Shown: in pieces, positions 26,901-39,649 of the stretch | How positions within the stretch are numbered: the first letter of the stretch is position 1 | Layout: each line of letters opens with the position of its first letter | DNA from: Aphis gossypii | Taxonomy: Eukaryota; Arthropoda; Insecta; Hemiptera; Aphididae | DNA: 64,000 bases | Direction of reading: 5' to 3' | Assembly: GCF_020184175.1 (NCBI RefSeq) | Contig: NC_065530.1 | Span: 69,479,260-69,543,259 of the forward strand | Position numbers and translations under genes: made by a program | Notes under the pieces: generated by a model | What the model was told of the DNA's origin: nothing | Databases searched by the model: none | What the model saw: only the letters and a program-made list of their open reading frames with translations

Positions 26901-29900
26901 AATAGCTTAAAAATAACTCACATGATTATAATTTGGTGTTATATAATGTTGTAGGTATAGAAAACCAATTGATTTCATGTAGACTTTAGAAAACTAATGT
27001 AAAAATTATATTTTTGTATTACAAATTTGGTGGGCTGCAGGTGAAATATAATACAAAATATTTATAATAAATAATATAACACCATTTTGGGGATAGTAAC
27101 TTATTAAAATTAGAGTTTTTTTCAACTTCTTTAAGGTTTTGTTTTTATTTGAATATAAACATCTATTTTTTTTTTTTTTTTTATAGTGAACTATGGACAC
27201 AAAGTGTTGATTCTGGTTCTTGGTGGCAATCTACATCATTATATGCAACATCATTGGCTGTCATGTCTGTTATTGGGTACATTATAGGTTTGGGTGATAG
27301 ACATTTAGATAATGTACTTGTTAATCTACAAACTGGAGAGGTTTGTATATTTTAAATTTTACCAAGTTCTTAGTTGAATTCTCAGTTTAACAGTGATGGA
27401 TATTTCTTTAAGTATCCTAATTAAAATAATAAATACATTTTATTGTATTGTAATTACATAATACGCAGTTAGGTACTTTATAAAATTATTTTGACTTTAT
27501 TTTGCATTGTTACTACTTGATCACATTTTTTTAAATTATTTATTATAATAAAAAATAAATAAATAATAAATATATAATAAATATTATATATTTAGTAATT
27601 TTTATTAATTTTAATTGATAAACATTAGTAGTTGTATTATGTTTTTAATATTTTAAATATTTCTACAATAATGTAATATATTTGAAAAAAAATATTGCTT
27701 GATTGTTCAACCTTAACAGGGGATTTACAGACTTAACATATAATGTATTATTTCATTTATACAAACTTAAGCATTTTATGTTTTGATCTAATTAAAAGTG
27801 ATATTTAATTTAAAACAGTCTGTTTTTTAGTTACTTTGTAAATATTTTATTTAATATATATGGTATTTACAGGTAGTACACATTGATTATAATGTATGTT
27901 TTGAGAAAGGCAAGACATTACGTGTGCCAGAAAAAGTTCCTTTTAGGTTAACTCCAAATTTAAAAGAAGCTCTCGGAGTTACAGGAATTGAAGTAATATA
28001 TTACTCATTAATTATTGATTATTTTTTTATTAATTAAAATAAATATATATATTTTTTTCCAATCAGGGTAAATTCCGTTTAACATGTGAACAAGTGATGA
28101 AAGTATTGAGAAAAAATAAAGAAACTCTATTAACATTGTTAGAGGCTTTTGTGTATGATCCTCTTATTGACTGGACTCCTGGCAATGAAACTGGATATAC
28201 AGGTGCTGTATATGGAGGAGGTCGATCAATTGTAATGGAAAATCGACTAAATAGACGACAGTTAGAAAAAGAAATTACATTAGCTATGCTGAATGTGCGC
28301 ATTACAGAAGCAAAATTTGATTGGTTAAATAATAGGTAATTATTCTATAAATATTAATAATAAAAAGTCAGTTAGCTGATATACTACTAGGCTACAGAAA
28401 AACACATGAAACACAATTTTGAGCGTAGACGTTTATGTTGGTTGTAACTGGATGACATACATTATTTCAAAATCTATTAATGAATTTGCAAATATTTTCT
28501 TAATTAATTTCCAGTTCAAATAAAAATTACGTTTTTATTATTATAATTTTAAAGGGTTTTACTGTTTTAAATGTTAAAATATATTTTTAATTTTATGTTT
28601 TAAAGTAGAATATTCTTTTGGAGTATTTCAATACATAAAAATTTAATTCGAGCAAGTAGTTTTGAAGTTACAAGTATTTAAAGTTTAGATAAGCAAAGTA
28701 GTAAACCAAAATTTTGTGGGATGTCCCCTTAATATTCTACTTCACCAACCGTAGCTTTAAATACTTATGAATTATGACAGTTTAAATAAAAAGGGTCACA
28801 TAAAAAATAAATGTGTAAAATACATACATCATAAACTGATAAAAATCTGAAAAATAATTTTAATTTTTTTTAGAGATAATATGCTAGAATCAATGACCAG
28901 TATTATGGAAAGTTTAAATAAATTTTTATTGGAAAGAGAAAAATTGCAAAAGATGGAAGAAGGTTTAGCTGAAAGTCATCAACTTATGGCATTGGTTAAA
29001 GAAGCTGAAGCTTCACCAGCTGGTCAGCATCCACTATATAAATTACCAGAACGATACTTTGCATTACAACAAACACAGAATTTGATGATTGGAGCTACAA
29101 TGTCACTAAGACAAAAAGTTGAAGACTGTGATTCACGGTTGTCACAGTATGAAATGGCAGTACATTTTCTCGGAAGTAGTCAAATTCGTATACTAATTGA
29201 TCAAGAAGAATCAAAGTCCATTCAATTATTTAACAACCTTTTACTTGATGATGTAAAAGAATTTTTACAAAATGCTGGCCAACCAATGTTAATTGAACAA
29301 GTAATATTTGATATATATATATATATATTAATGTATATTACTTTTTATTATATTTGTTTACAGTGTATACAATCAAATGATGATTTAACAGTTTTATGCC
29401 ATCAAAGAAGCAAATTACTCACATTGTGTTTAAGGTTGCTTTATGACGTACAATGTTTATTAAATCTGTTTCCAAAATCTCATGTTCGTAATCATCGTCT
29501 AACATATTATAGACAATGGTTACAATTGCTAATGGATTGTCCAACTACATCAATGTGTGATCAAATTAAAGAAGAACATAAAATGCTTTATTTAGGTGTT
29601 CCTAATGCTGAACCCCCTACTCCACAAACAATTGCATATAACATGCAATTACAGCAAGCTGCTCTAGAAGCAAGTCATAGAACTGCTAAAATTGTAGAAA
29701 GAATCAGAATATTAGACACAGAAAATGAAATAAATTGTTCATTATTAAATGATGAAAACTCTATCATTAAAATAAATGAGAACTCAAATGAAGGCCTAGA
29801 ATTTGTAATTGCTATTGGTTTATGTGCTATTAATAAAAAGTTTTTAATGATGGAGACTTCTACATCGAGTAAGTTCATCAAATTTCATTAAAATATATTG

Positions 29901-32900
29901 CAAATTAATAACAATAATATGAATATTTAGATGCTGGGACACAGCTATTAGATATGACTTCAAAAGATGGAGAATGGGTTTTGGTTGATATGTATATGAC
30001 TACTACTATTGCGGTTAAAATGGTCTCATCAGTTTTGACCGATAATGAAAATGTCGAATTTGATGCTGATTTAGCCTTTGCTTTCAACTGTTTGCGTGCA
30101 ATACAAAACCTTTATTGTAGCCTCCAGGTTTGATTATTTAATATGACCTTACTCCTTATTATCATATTTATAATATTATGACTTATGTGATGTATGGTTA
30201 TTCAAACATATATTATATTATATTTTGGTATAATATTCTATGTTGCTTCTAATAGTTAAATTTTCTTTTAACCTTTAATTGCACATTAAGTAGAATTGTG
30301 TACCACATTTTTGCCCCATTTTAATTTACTTAGTATATCGATTATGTGTTACCTCTATAAATCTACTCTATGTTTCATCTTATTCAATTCACTAGATCAG
30401 ATTTTCAACTTTTTTTGACTCACGGCACCCTTAATAATTTTTTAAAACCCGGATATGCCATATAACCTATACTCTATACCAGGGGTGGCCGTCGAAAAGA
30501 GACTTGCAAGCCACCAAATATATTAATAAATATGGAAGAGCCCAAATGTAAAAAAAAAAGGTCATATTATTATTATATATGTAATACATAAAATCAAAAA
30601 AAAATTTTTTTTGTAAAAATGTTATGATAAGATGCGAGCTACAAAAGGCTATGAGACGCGGTTTAGCCATCCCTGCTCTATACTGAATACACAATAGTAG
30701 TATATTGTGTGTTTTTACTGATATTTTGTAACTTTGGTTTTATTTAGCTTAATGCCTAAGTAAGAACAAAAGTAGTAGGTACACATATTATATTTTATAA
30801 AATAAATTATCATATTGATCATTAATTATGTATTTTTATATTTAATTATTATTATATAATATAATTTGATTATCAAAATTAATTAAAAATTAGGTAACTT
30901 ATGGAACTAATGTGACACTTGGGCTTGTTTTTTTTACACAAATATTTTATTCTTGTTCGAATAGTGGATATACTTACTCTTATTTCTTCTTAAATGAACT
31001 CCATTTTCATTTGTTTATTTGTTTTTATATTTAATAAAATAGGTTTTATATTATAGTCTATTTTATTACTCACAATGCTATATTTTTCATGAAATCGTTT
31101 TTTTCTTAAAAAATGTGTTTTAAATAATTTTGTTGTACTTTTTGAGCTAATAAAAAAAATATTCATGTTATACTGAATAAATTTGTTATATCAATTGGTT
31201 CTGAACAAATACATCATATTGTATGTTGTTTCTATTAGTCAGATAAAAAGTTGAAAATATAAAAAAAAATTGAATTGCGGCATAGAGTGGTGCTGCAAGC
31301 ATAAATTAACATGATAATTAAATATGCGTGCACTTAAAGGTTAATCATTTTGGTGTTAATCTAAAGAGAGTTATCTTTTATTGATTATAACTTAATAGTA
31401 TTCTATTTCTTTAAAAAAAATAAAAACACTTGCTAAATATATACTTTTGCTAGTTGATCTATTGATCATATTAAATGACAATACATAAACAACTATTGAC
31501 TTTTTAATTATAGAAAATGAACTACAATTTTTTGGATATTATTATGCCTGAAACTATTAAGAAATTATGTGTGGAAGAACCAAGTACAATAACTATTATC
31601 ACAGAATTGAACAATATAATTAACAACTGTTCTTTAAGCTTCAATGACTTAATAGAACAACTCAATGTTCATCTTAGACATGTGATTATGGGAATGAAGG
31701 TAATTTGATGTATTTTTTTTCTAAAACATTATTAAAAAAGGGGACTGAACTGAACAATTAAAAAATATGTATTTTTGCTTATTAAGTGTAAATGTAGTTT
31801 TAAAAAACAATAAATGTAGTGTTCTAAATATTGTCAGAAAATTATTTCTATGTTTCTTATGTTTTATAAGATGCATTTTATTGTGAAATTTTAAAATCAT
31901 CCTATTCAACAAGTGTATCTAAAATATATGAGTAGTATTTACCTATGATACAATTAATACACCTACTATACCTACAATAGTTCAAAACCTAGATTTTACA
32001 TTATAAATTATAATACTGTATTAGTTTAAACTTTAAATTTTATTGAGTATAATATTATTTTATTATTTTATTTAGTCACTTTGAATGTTTTAAAATGTAA
32101 TAATTTCATAACATTAATAGTTTCTAAAAAAATACTGATAAGATACCTCTAACAATACTGAAGTTAAAATACTGTCACTGCCAAATTTATACATACATGT
32201 ATAAGCTCAACTTTTTCCTCGTTATATTTTTTACTTTGTAAATATGGAAGTTTCACTTAATGCATATTCTTTGTTTAATTTCAGTCTCCAAATGAAGATT
32301 GTCGAACAGTTGTTCAACAAATACGAACAAAGTTTGCTGAATTGATAAAAAAACCAGAAAATGTAGTATTATCTCAAGGAGAGATGCTTTTAATTGGCTT
32401 CAATGGTCTTTTTGAAGATGTATCTTTGGCTAATGAAAATGTCATTAAAATGACATCCAAGCTCAAGGTTTCCACAGCTTGGAAAATTGTTGATCAAATT
32501 AGAGAAGCAAAATCATTACTTGTAAGGTGTACCAATTGATACTTTTATTGTACTACTTACTATTTATTTAATTAATTCATAGGGCGCTGTTATGGATGAA
32601 GGCCCGTGCAGCATATTAGATGATATAATGTTTTTGAAGTCTCTTCTTACTATGAAAGAAGTTTTTAACATGTGTGCTGAAGTAGCAATTAACTTTGGAG
32701 GTAGAAATACACAATGTCTTAGTGGTTCTCGCTATAATGAAGATATGATTTCCAAGCCTGTGAGATGTTTCGTTGCTGATTATTTAACTAAACGATTATT
32801 AGGACTCTTTTCACACACAGTGGCTGTTAATATTTGCTATTTGTTGCAACATACTGGTTTCAATATCAATGGTAATATAACTTTCATTTAAATTTAATAC

Positions 32901-35900
32901 ACTTTTTTTAAATTGCGTAATATATCCCAGTAAAACATATCATTGTTAGGAATAAAACTCTGTATAAATATTAATACATTCCAATATTATATAACTAAAT
33001 AATAGTGAGTTGTAATTTAAATGTAAATGTAAGTTTGAAATATTAATTTAACTTTTTTACCGTTAGATAAAGTACAAGAAAAAGCATGGACTATTTATAA
33101 TAATATAATATATGTATTATAAATGTAAGCATAGAAAAAAACTGAAAATATAAGTACTTTTAATATAAAATATTAGTAATTATGACGCTCTCTACTGTCA
33201 CACGGCACTTAATATATTAAATTTTGATATCAATAAATAAAATGCTAACACATTTTTTTGCAAAGGTCCCCACATAGCAATGATACTGAAATGTAGCCAA
33301 ACTTAATTTATTGCCGCAGTAAAAGACATTAAAATTTCACTTCCATCGCTGCAGTGTATATAAATCTCTATAGATACACTAGCTAAATTACCTAGTTTCG
33401 CCTAGGAGGTATTCGACTATTTTATAAAAAAAAATGAGTTTATCAATAATCTTTTTTAAGTTTTTTTTTTTTTTGAATGATGACATACATTTTTATTTCA
33501 TATTCCTAAGCAGAATATTTTTAGAGTATTTGGGTACATAAAAATCAAAATTTGGATGAGCAGTTTTGAAGTTATAACTAATATAAGTATTTAAAGTTTA
33601 GGTTAGTGCAATGTAGTGATATGGGAATACCCACCCTGTAAAATGTTGGTCTACTATTCTGCTCTAATGCTCAACTGCTACCTAAACTCTAAATAACTTT
33701 AACTTCAAAACTATTATTGAAATACTTCTAACATTATTTGAATATTTTGCTTCAGAATATGCTATTAAAAATGTATAAAAAATTTAAAATTGTTGTTTTA
33801 TTTCAACTAGAAATTATATAAAAAAATTGTTCACAAACATTAATAAATTATTAAATAATGAGTTGTTTGATAAAGGAATCACTTAGTTTAGTCACTCTGG
33901 TTGTGATTCATGAATATTCAAATTCTCATCAATTATATGAACAAAATTGGAACAAGTTTGCTGTCTTAAATATTGTTTCTAGTTGTACATGCGTAGTAAA
34001 AATACTCCTAATTTCTATTTATAGTAATAGTACTATTATACACCTATTTAATAATTTAATATTTTTTCTATATTATATTTTATTATTAAAATATCAAAAT
34101 TATGAATTATCATTCAAGAAGTTTAAAATGGGATATAACTTTATTTATGCTGGTGATTTTTTTTCCTTAGAATATGTTAACCTAACACTGAACTTTTATA
34201 CTTCATTTATAGCTGAATTAGAAAAACGAGATATTGGAGCAGATAGTAAAGTTCCATTAGAAGAACTCTGTAAAAAGTGTATGGAAGAAGGAATTAAAGT
34301 TGGTAAATTCAATCGTGGACAGTCAATGGATTTATCATCTTCATTGATTAAATTAGAAGAAGTTTGGAGAAAAATTGAACGACACACTCATTTGACAATC
34401 AGAGCTCATCAATCAGACATTGGTGCACAAAGATTGGCCATACAATATGCAGCTCATTGTTGGCTTCATGCTATTCCAGCTGCTGGACATTTGGATAACC
34501 TTCTCATTCCTGGTGAATATAGAATTATTCAAAATGATGAATTAATTTAATTCAATTTTTTTTTTCATCTATTTATAAAGATCGGGGTACAATTTTGATG
34601 GAATTGAATAATATATTATCTCCATTGGCTGTTATGCAATCTCAAATTAATGAACAAATGGAACACAGAAGTTCATTAACATCAAGTGTTGATCAACGTT
34701 TAAAATGGGCTTCAGGGGCAAACCCAACTGTTGTAGAGGTATAATATAAAAATTTATCTTTAATTTAAAAATATAGAAATAAAGTGTGTCATAAGTTGTC
34801 AATTCTAATATTATGTAATACATTTTAATAAAAATGGTAACATTTTAGATGGCGAATAATTTTGAAAACAGAATGAAACATGAAAAATTAATGATTGACA
34901 CCAACCAAAACCTATGCAGTTCTATACTAACAGTTGTTAGTTCTCTGTTACAAACAGAATCATTATTCACCCGTACTTCAGAAGCTATTTCTGCTGATAT
35001 TTCATTTTTACAAGTATTTATATTATAAAATAATGTTTGAAAACTTTTAAATACTTATAACGCCAATAAATGTGTGAAATAAATACTAATAATTTTATTA
35101 TTTTTAATAGTTGGTTGAAGATTATCAAAAAGCGTGCTACATGGCTACAAATATTGGTATATCAATTACTCCAGAAGAAGAAACTCTTATTAAAGTAGTC
35201 CCTATACCGCAGGGACCTATTGAGTGGACTTGGTTAAACAACACAGTCAGCATTATTTCTGGTAAATCATCTAATAATATCATCATAACTTAATTGTATT
35301 GTTTTTATGTAACTTATATATCTTTATATTTAGAAAATGTTCAACAATTAATGGCTGCCCAAGAACCACTTAAATCAGAAATTGCTTGTATTCAAATATT
35401 GATCAAAGAACAGTTGAGCGTTCTTAAATCCAATTTAACGTCCCATAATAAAATAATATCTGATGTTCGGTTATTATTAAAGTCATTGACAAAAGTATGT
35501 TTAAATATTTAATACCCTACATTCAATAAATAATATTATATATTTTACTATTCATTACATAAATAAAATATAATTTTAGGAAATTATATTTTATCTATAT
35601 TATTTAATTATTTTTGTTATTTATCGTGAAATATTTATTTTCATTTATTTTAATTAAAAATTATTTAAACTAATATTATACAATAGTAATTAAGTATGTA
35701 CAATTTATTGAATGGTTTCTTTTTCAGATTGATAATGTTGGTACAGCTAGTATAAACTATGTAACAAAATATTGTTCTTATTTAGACCAATTTATGTCTT
35801 TAATTGAACAATTAACAGCATTTAATGAACCAACAATTCAACATGTAAATGTTTTACTCAAATCAATACAATCACTTCACATAAAAACACGTAAATAAGT

Positions 35901-37131
35901 TTTATTGTTCAGATTAAATAGTTGTGTAATGTTATACTAATTTTTATATTTTATTTTCAGCACAAATTTATGATGATTTATTAACAATCTTGGGTGAAAA
36001 AGGATTACTTATAAAACAGCATAAACGTCCACCTTTAGTACGTCAAGATAGTATTTGTTTGTCACCAAGAAAAGGATTACCACGAGATCCCCATACAGGA
36101 AAAGGTATTTCAATTTAAATAATGTAATATGGATTGATAATTGATAAATTATAACTATACAATGTATTTTTAGCTGTTCAAAAATGTAATGCATATGCTG
36201 TTAGCGTTTGGCGACGTGTTAGAATGAAACTTGAAGGCAGGGATCCAGATCCTGGTCGACGATCAACTATTACTGAACAGGTAATTAAAATTGAATAATC
36301 TAAGTAATAATGTTTAAACTTATCTTTTTCTCAAACTTTAAACTTTTTCTTTGTTTTATTGAAAAACTGCTTTAATAACTGAAATAATGTGAAAATGTAT
36401 TATTATTAAATTTCAATGCTTAAGATAATCTGATTTATTTAATAACTTAAACATTTTAATGATAAGACAAAGTCATAGTATATTATAATTTTTAAATAGT
36501 TCAAGCAACATCGTTGTTGGATGTGATGCTCATGTGTTTCAATTAATCAACATGGTAAATTTTTGTTCTGTAGATTTATTTTCGTTGTTAGTTATAATAT
36601 TTTACAATATGAACCTATTATATTATTTAAAAGGTAAGAATTTTATTTGTGTTCTCTCAGTATTTCTAATTTTTTATTAAGTTATAAGAATGTAAAAAAT
36701 TAAAAATGTTATCATACATATAGTTCTAAAATTCAAGCAAAAAAAGAAAAAGAAAACCAAAATGAGAACACGGATAATATTCTAATCTTTAAATTATATA
36801 ATAGGTCAATTTGCTGTAATAATAAGATTAACAACAAAAATGGAATCTGTTGAATACAAATTTGATATGTTGTGCATTTTTAAAGCAGAAACAACACATT
36901 TGGCATAATTTTCTCATAATCATATTTTTAACATTATTGTTTTGTAACAATATTCATTATGCACTAATAAAAAATATTTGTAGTTTAATAAGTCTTATTG
37001 TGGAGTGTCCATTCTTAATTATTACAACACTGTTATTTTATTTCATTTATTAGGTTAATTGGGTGATAAATGAAGCCACAAATCCAGACAATTTGGCACT
37101 GCTGTATGAAGGCTGGACACCGTGGGTGTGA
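11932..37131 (+). CDS. Smg1: SMG1, phosphatidylinositol 3-kinase-related kinase of nonsense-mediated mRNA decay
   Basis: Protein kinase that phosphorylates UPF1 during mRNA surveillance. I place 51 coding exons totalling 10323 nt (3440 residues; human SMG1 is 3661), in frame throughout. Boundaries of key exons: 11932-12283 (first), 13436-13548, 13635-13804, 13873-13954, 14026-14073 (48-nt microexon), 17231-17356, 17476-17714, then mostly closely spaced exons to 25294-25836, 25903-26065, 27187-27340, 27873-27992, 28067-28335, 28874-29300, 29364-29868, 29931-30127, 31514-31699, 32285-32521, 32583-32871, 34213-34512 and small exons to 37054-37131. The N-terminal tail is Ser/Arg/Tyr-rich, followed by a long helical repeat region (residues about 120-1900). 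The kinase has a loop FYGSDGKVYTYLFKG near 2030, catalytic GLGDRHLDN near 2205 and HIDYN in place of HIDFN near 2226, which is normal for SMG1. The SMG1-specific C-terminal insertion is present, and the FATC domain ends LALLYEGWTPWV. The start is the first in-frame ATG, with no upstream support. Confidence 0.95.
14127..14618. mobile_element. Tc1/mariner-like (pogo/Tigger-type) inverted-repeat element, SMG1 intron 5
   Basis: The left end GTGAGTTCCGTTTAATGTGA and the reverse complement of the right end ATGAGTCCTGTTAATGTGA form an imperfect terminal inverted repeat, continuing into GTGA(G/T)CAC and TGGTT. There is no transposase ORF. The GTTTAATGTGA end motif resembles pogo/Tigger families; the exact ends and target duplication are uncertain. 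Confidence 0.55.
14662..15079. mobile_element. pogo/Tigger-like MITE with TA target duplication, SMG1 intron 5
   Basis: A 414-bp element (14664-15077) starts CAGTAGAACCTCAATTATCC and ends GGATAATCAAAGTTCTACTG. The terminal inverted repeat is 20 bp with three mismatches, flanked on both sides by TA. The CAGTAGAACCTC..TTATCC end is typical of Tigger-like Tc1/mariner transposons. No transposase is encoded. It lies just downstream of the element ending at 14618. Confidence 0.8.
15430..16075. mobile_element. 630-bp non-autonomous hAT element with exact 8-bp target duplication, SMG1 intron 5
   Basis: The element 15438-16067 begins TAGTGCTGGGATTTTAATGC and ends GCATCAAAATCCCAGCCCTA, a 20-bp terminal inverted repeat with two mismatches. 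The flanks are an exact 8-bp duplication TTTATAAC (15430-15437, 16068-16075). The interior is very AT-rich, with repeated CCCTAAAA(A/T)-type words near 15860-15915, and has no ORF. This end type (TAGGGCTGGGATTTT) differs from the CAGGGG-ended hAT elements elsewhere in the window. Confidence 0.88.
26105..26133. repeat. perfect 12-bp hairpin just inside an SMG1 intron
   Basis: TATATTTCCTAT, a 5-nt spacer, then ATAGGAAATATA form a perfect 12-bp stem, 39 bp downstream of the donor site of the exon ending at 26065. It lies within a TA-repeat tract, so chance or slippage origin is likely; no function is claimed. Confidence 0.5.
26811..26847. mobile_element. orphan hAT-like terminus in SMG1 intron
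   Basis: The sequence CCCCCTTAGATCCAGCACTG, read on the other strand as CAGTGCTGGATCTAAGGGGG, is the standard end of aphid CAGTG/CAGGG hAT-type elements. No matching opposite terminus or target duplication was found nearby, so it is a truncated copy in the 26066-27186 intron. Confidence 0.45.
28603..28742. mobile_element. 140-bp inverted-repeat MITE, copy 1 (SMG1 intron)
   Basis: It is bounded by AAGTAGAATATT and AATATTCTACTT, a perfect 12-bp terminal inverted repeat. The internal sequence (GTTTTGAAGTTA..AAGTATTTAAAGTTTAG) is shared with a second copy at 33509-33673 in another intron of the same gene. I could not assign a superfamily. Confidence 0.65.
30472..30683. mobile_element. 196-bp hAT MITE with exact 8-bp target duplication (SMG1 intron)
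   Basis: The element 30480-30675 starts CAGGGGTGGC and ends GCCATCCCTG, a 10-bp terminal repeat with one mismatch. It is flanked on both sides by CTCTATAC (30472-30479, 30676-30683). Inside is a GAGACTTGCAAGCCACC / GCGAGCTACAAAAGGC pair of subterminal motifs. It has no coding capacity. Confidence 0.88.
33506..33676. mobile_element. 165-bp inverted-repeat MITE, copy 2 (SMG1 intron)
   Basis: The element 33509-33673 is bounded by AGCAGAATA and TATTCTGCT, with CTA on both flanks (a possible 3-bp target duplication, as in PIF/Harbinger elements). It shares GCAGTTTTGAAGTTA and AAGTATTTAAAGTTTAG with copy 1 at 28603-28742. The sequence to its right (to about 33765) carries a further inverted copy of the TTTGAAGTTA segment. 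Confidence 0.6.
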
Positions 37132-39649
37132 ATAACTAAAATTAAAGGCACTTGATGGTGTCTTTTGGGATTGAACAATAAAATACTATTACTACGACAA
37201 ATTGAATCATTGACCGCGCAAAATCTAACGAGTTAATGAACAAAACTACACAGTTGGGTTAGCAGTGTGTTTGTCATTTATAAATTACCAATAAAATATA
37301 TATAAAAAAAAAAAACAATAATATTATTAATAATAAAAATAAAATAAATATCACAATTATTAGCCATGAGAACAAACAGTTTATTAAAGAAAGATCACAG
37401 TGTTATTAAAATGGCTGTTTAAATGGTATCAGATTAAGGGTAAAGTTGGTGAAAATGTCGTATCTCGTAAAAAAAGAGCATTAGTTTGCGGTAATGATTG
37501 TCATTTTTTTTTTCATTAGCATTAAGTAATTCAATATTTCTTAATATTAGGTCTTTGTTGCGTTTCTAAAAATACATTTACTTTTTCACCATGTGTCTAT
37601 AAATATATGTATAATTTTTTTTTTTCACAAAATTTGTTCAATTGTAAAACATTTTTTTTTTCTGGAACAATGTAGTTGTATTACATTATTTTTTTAACAT
37701 TGTAGAAAATTTTATTATACAGTGAGACATGGTCAATCATTTTTTTTTTCTATATACTTTTATTAGAACTAATAATAGTTTATAACTTTATTTTCTGCAA
37801 TTATGCATTCTTCTTAGTTAGTAAATAATTATATTTACCAACTTTTTGATTGAATTACATTATATTTTTTGTGACAAACAAAGGGTAATATGTGTTTATT
37901 ATACATGAAAAAAGGGAAAAATATTGATCATGTGATAACATGTTTGTTCTGTATTATTTTTGTTTAAAATTTATAACTGTCTAAAATTATTTTTTTTTTT
38001 TCAAAAATAGTTTTCTTGCTTTTTATTCTTATAATTATATAAAATTGTTTTATTAAATATAAATATTGTTTTTAATATCTATATTCTTATAAGAGTATAG
38101 ATGTATACCAATAATTTTATTAGGTAACACCTAATACCTATAGTAATATTTTACTTGTATGTGAATCAGTCATTGTAATTCAAAACAACAGGCTCAGGTA
38201 TATATATATATTAATAATTGATTGATAAAGGAACTTGAAATAAATGTTTTTGTTTACATTCTAAATTTCAATAAAGTATTAGTTTAAAAACATTTAATTA
38301 ACCATACATTCCTTTTTTTTTTATGTATACAAGATTTTTTTCTTCATAATATTAGTCACAATCTGTCATACAAGAACATTAAGTGTAAGAATTAAGTGAT
38401 AATCCAAGTTTTGACTAAATTAAAATATCATTATTATACATTTTTAGCTATTAGATTAATAAGGCTTGATACCACCATCAATTCAACTTGGGTAGTTTGA
38501 GGATTATTGAATAAATATTTTGTTTTTGAATGATTTTGAATATTTAATTTGAATTTTCTGAAAAATCTTAGTTACCTTCATTAAAGACAGAAAAAAGGTG
38601 AAAGATCATTTTTTAAGAACTGATTTTAGTATAAAACAGTCTTATAGTTTTAGTTTAGAGGGTTTTGGATTAGAAATACTGAGTGCCATTAGTATTTGAA
38701 ATGTTTATAATTTGTAATTCATATTGGTTTACAGTAGTCACAATACTCACAATAGAGTTCATAGAATAGTAGCTTAATTAGTCAAACTATATGGTTATAG
38801 AATAAAAGAGAGTGTAGAAGACAAAATTAAATATTTATTTATTAATAAGAATATTGCTTTAATATACAGATCAAGTACCTAGGTGCTGGTCAAATTATGA
38901 ATCAACATAATATATTTTGTAAGTACAATTATATAACTGCAAGAGGTATTAAATCTTTCAAAGTCGATTTAATATATTATTTAACATTATGCATTTATGC
39001 ACTTTCGTACGTCGGCACTTCAGCTCGATTGTTTCGTAATGTATACCTATAACATTATAACGACGCAAACGTTTGGATGTTGTTGCTTGTGTTATATTGA
39101 CAAGCTTTTATAATTTTGAATAATATGTTTATAATATCCAGGTCGATGAATCCAACAAAATAACCAGAAATTCTTTAAAGAAATATTTTTAAAAATTGTG
39201 GTTATTGAATTGCCTACTTTGTAATTGTTGGGAGTAAAACACTACTATATAGGTGGAAAGTTAGTGAAATATTTTGAGTTTTCGACTATATAGGATTTAA
39301 GATGGTACCATCTTAATTCGTGATTTTGACAATATTATTCGAAAATATCCATATTGTATTACCATTTGCTATACAATAAATGATAACTATATATAATTAC
39401 TCTATGATATATCATTGTAGTCATTGTACCACTGTTAAATGTATAAGCATTAAATTTGTTGACTGTTGTTGTTGTTGTAGATAATAATAATAATAATAAT
39501 AATAATTTGTAATCAGTAACTATGCTAAGTACTAAATAGTAAATATGAGCGAAACGAAAAAAATTTAAAAAGTACTTTCTTGTAAGAACAATTTGTACAT
39601 AATATTTTTATTTTTATCGAAACCGAAGTCCTAAGAAAAATATTTGCTC
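37132..39649. other. SMG1 3' UTR and gap before CIAO2A
   Basis: Possible polyadenylation signals AATAAA occur at 37177, 37290 and 38270, so the SMG1 transcript may end shortly after the stop or about 1.1 kb later. Poly(T) runs are frequent from 37500 to 38010. The segment 38990-39110 is relatively less AT-rich (CACTTTCGTACGTCGGCACTTCAGCTCG, AACGACGCAAACG) and may be the CIAO2A promoter or a first exon. A trinucleotide microsatellite follows at 39465-39506. No further gene is supported. Confidence 0.5.
39465..39506. repeat. trinucleotide microsatellite (GTT)n then (ATA)n
   Basis: Four GTT units are followed directly by an ATA/AAT array of nearly nine units (39481-39506), about 140 bp upstream of the CIAO2A start codon. 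Confidence 0.85.

Noticed and set aside
33858..34212. Upstream half of a 230-codon ORF joined to an SMG1 exon
   Set aside because: The first 118 codons are intron read-through; the acceptor at 34212 gives the correct join to the exon ending at 32871.
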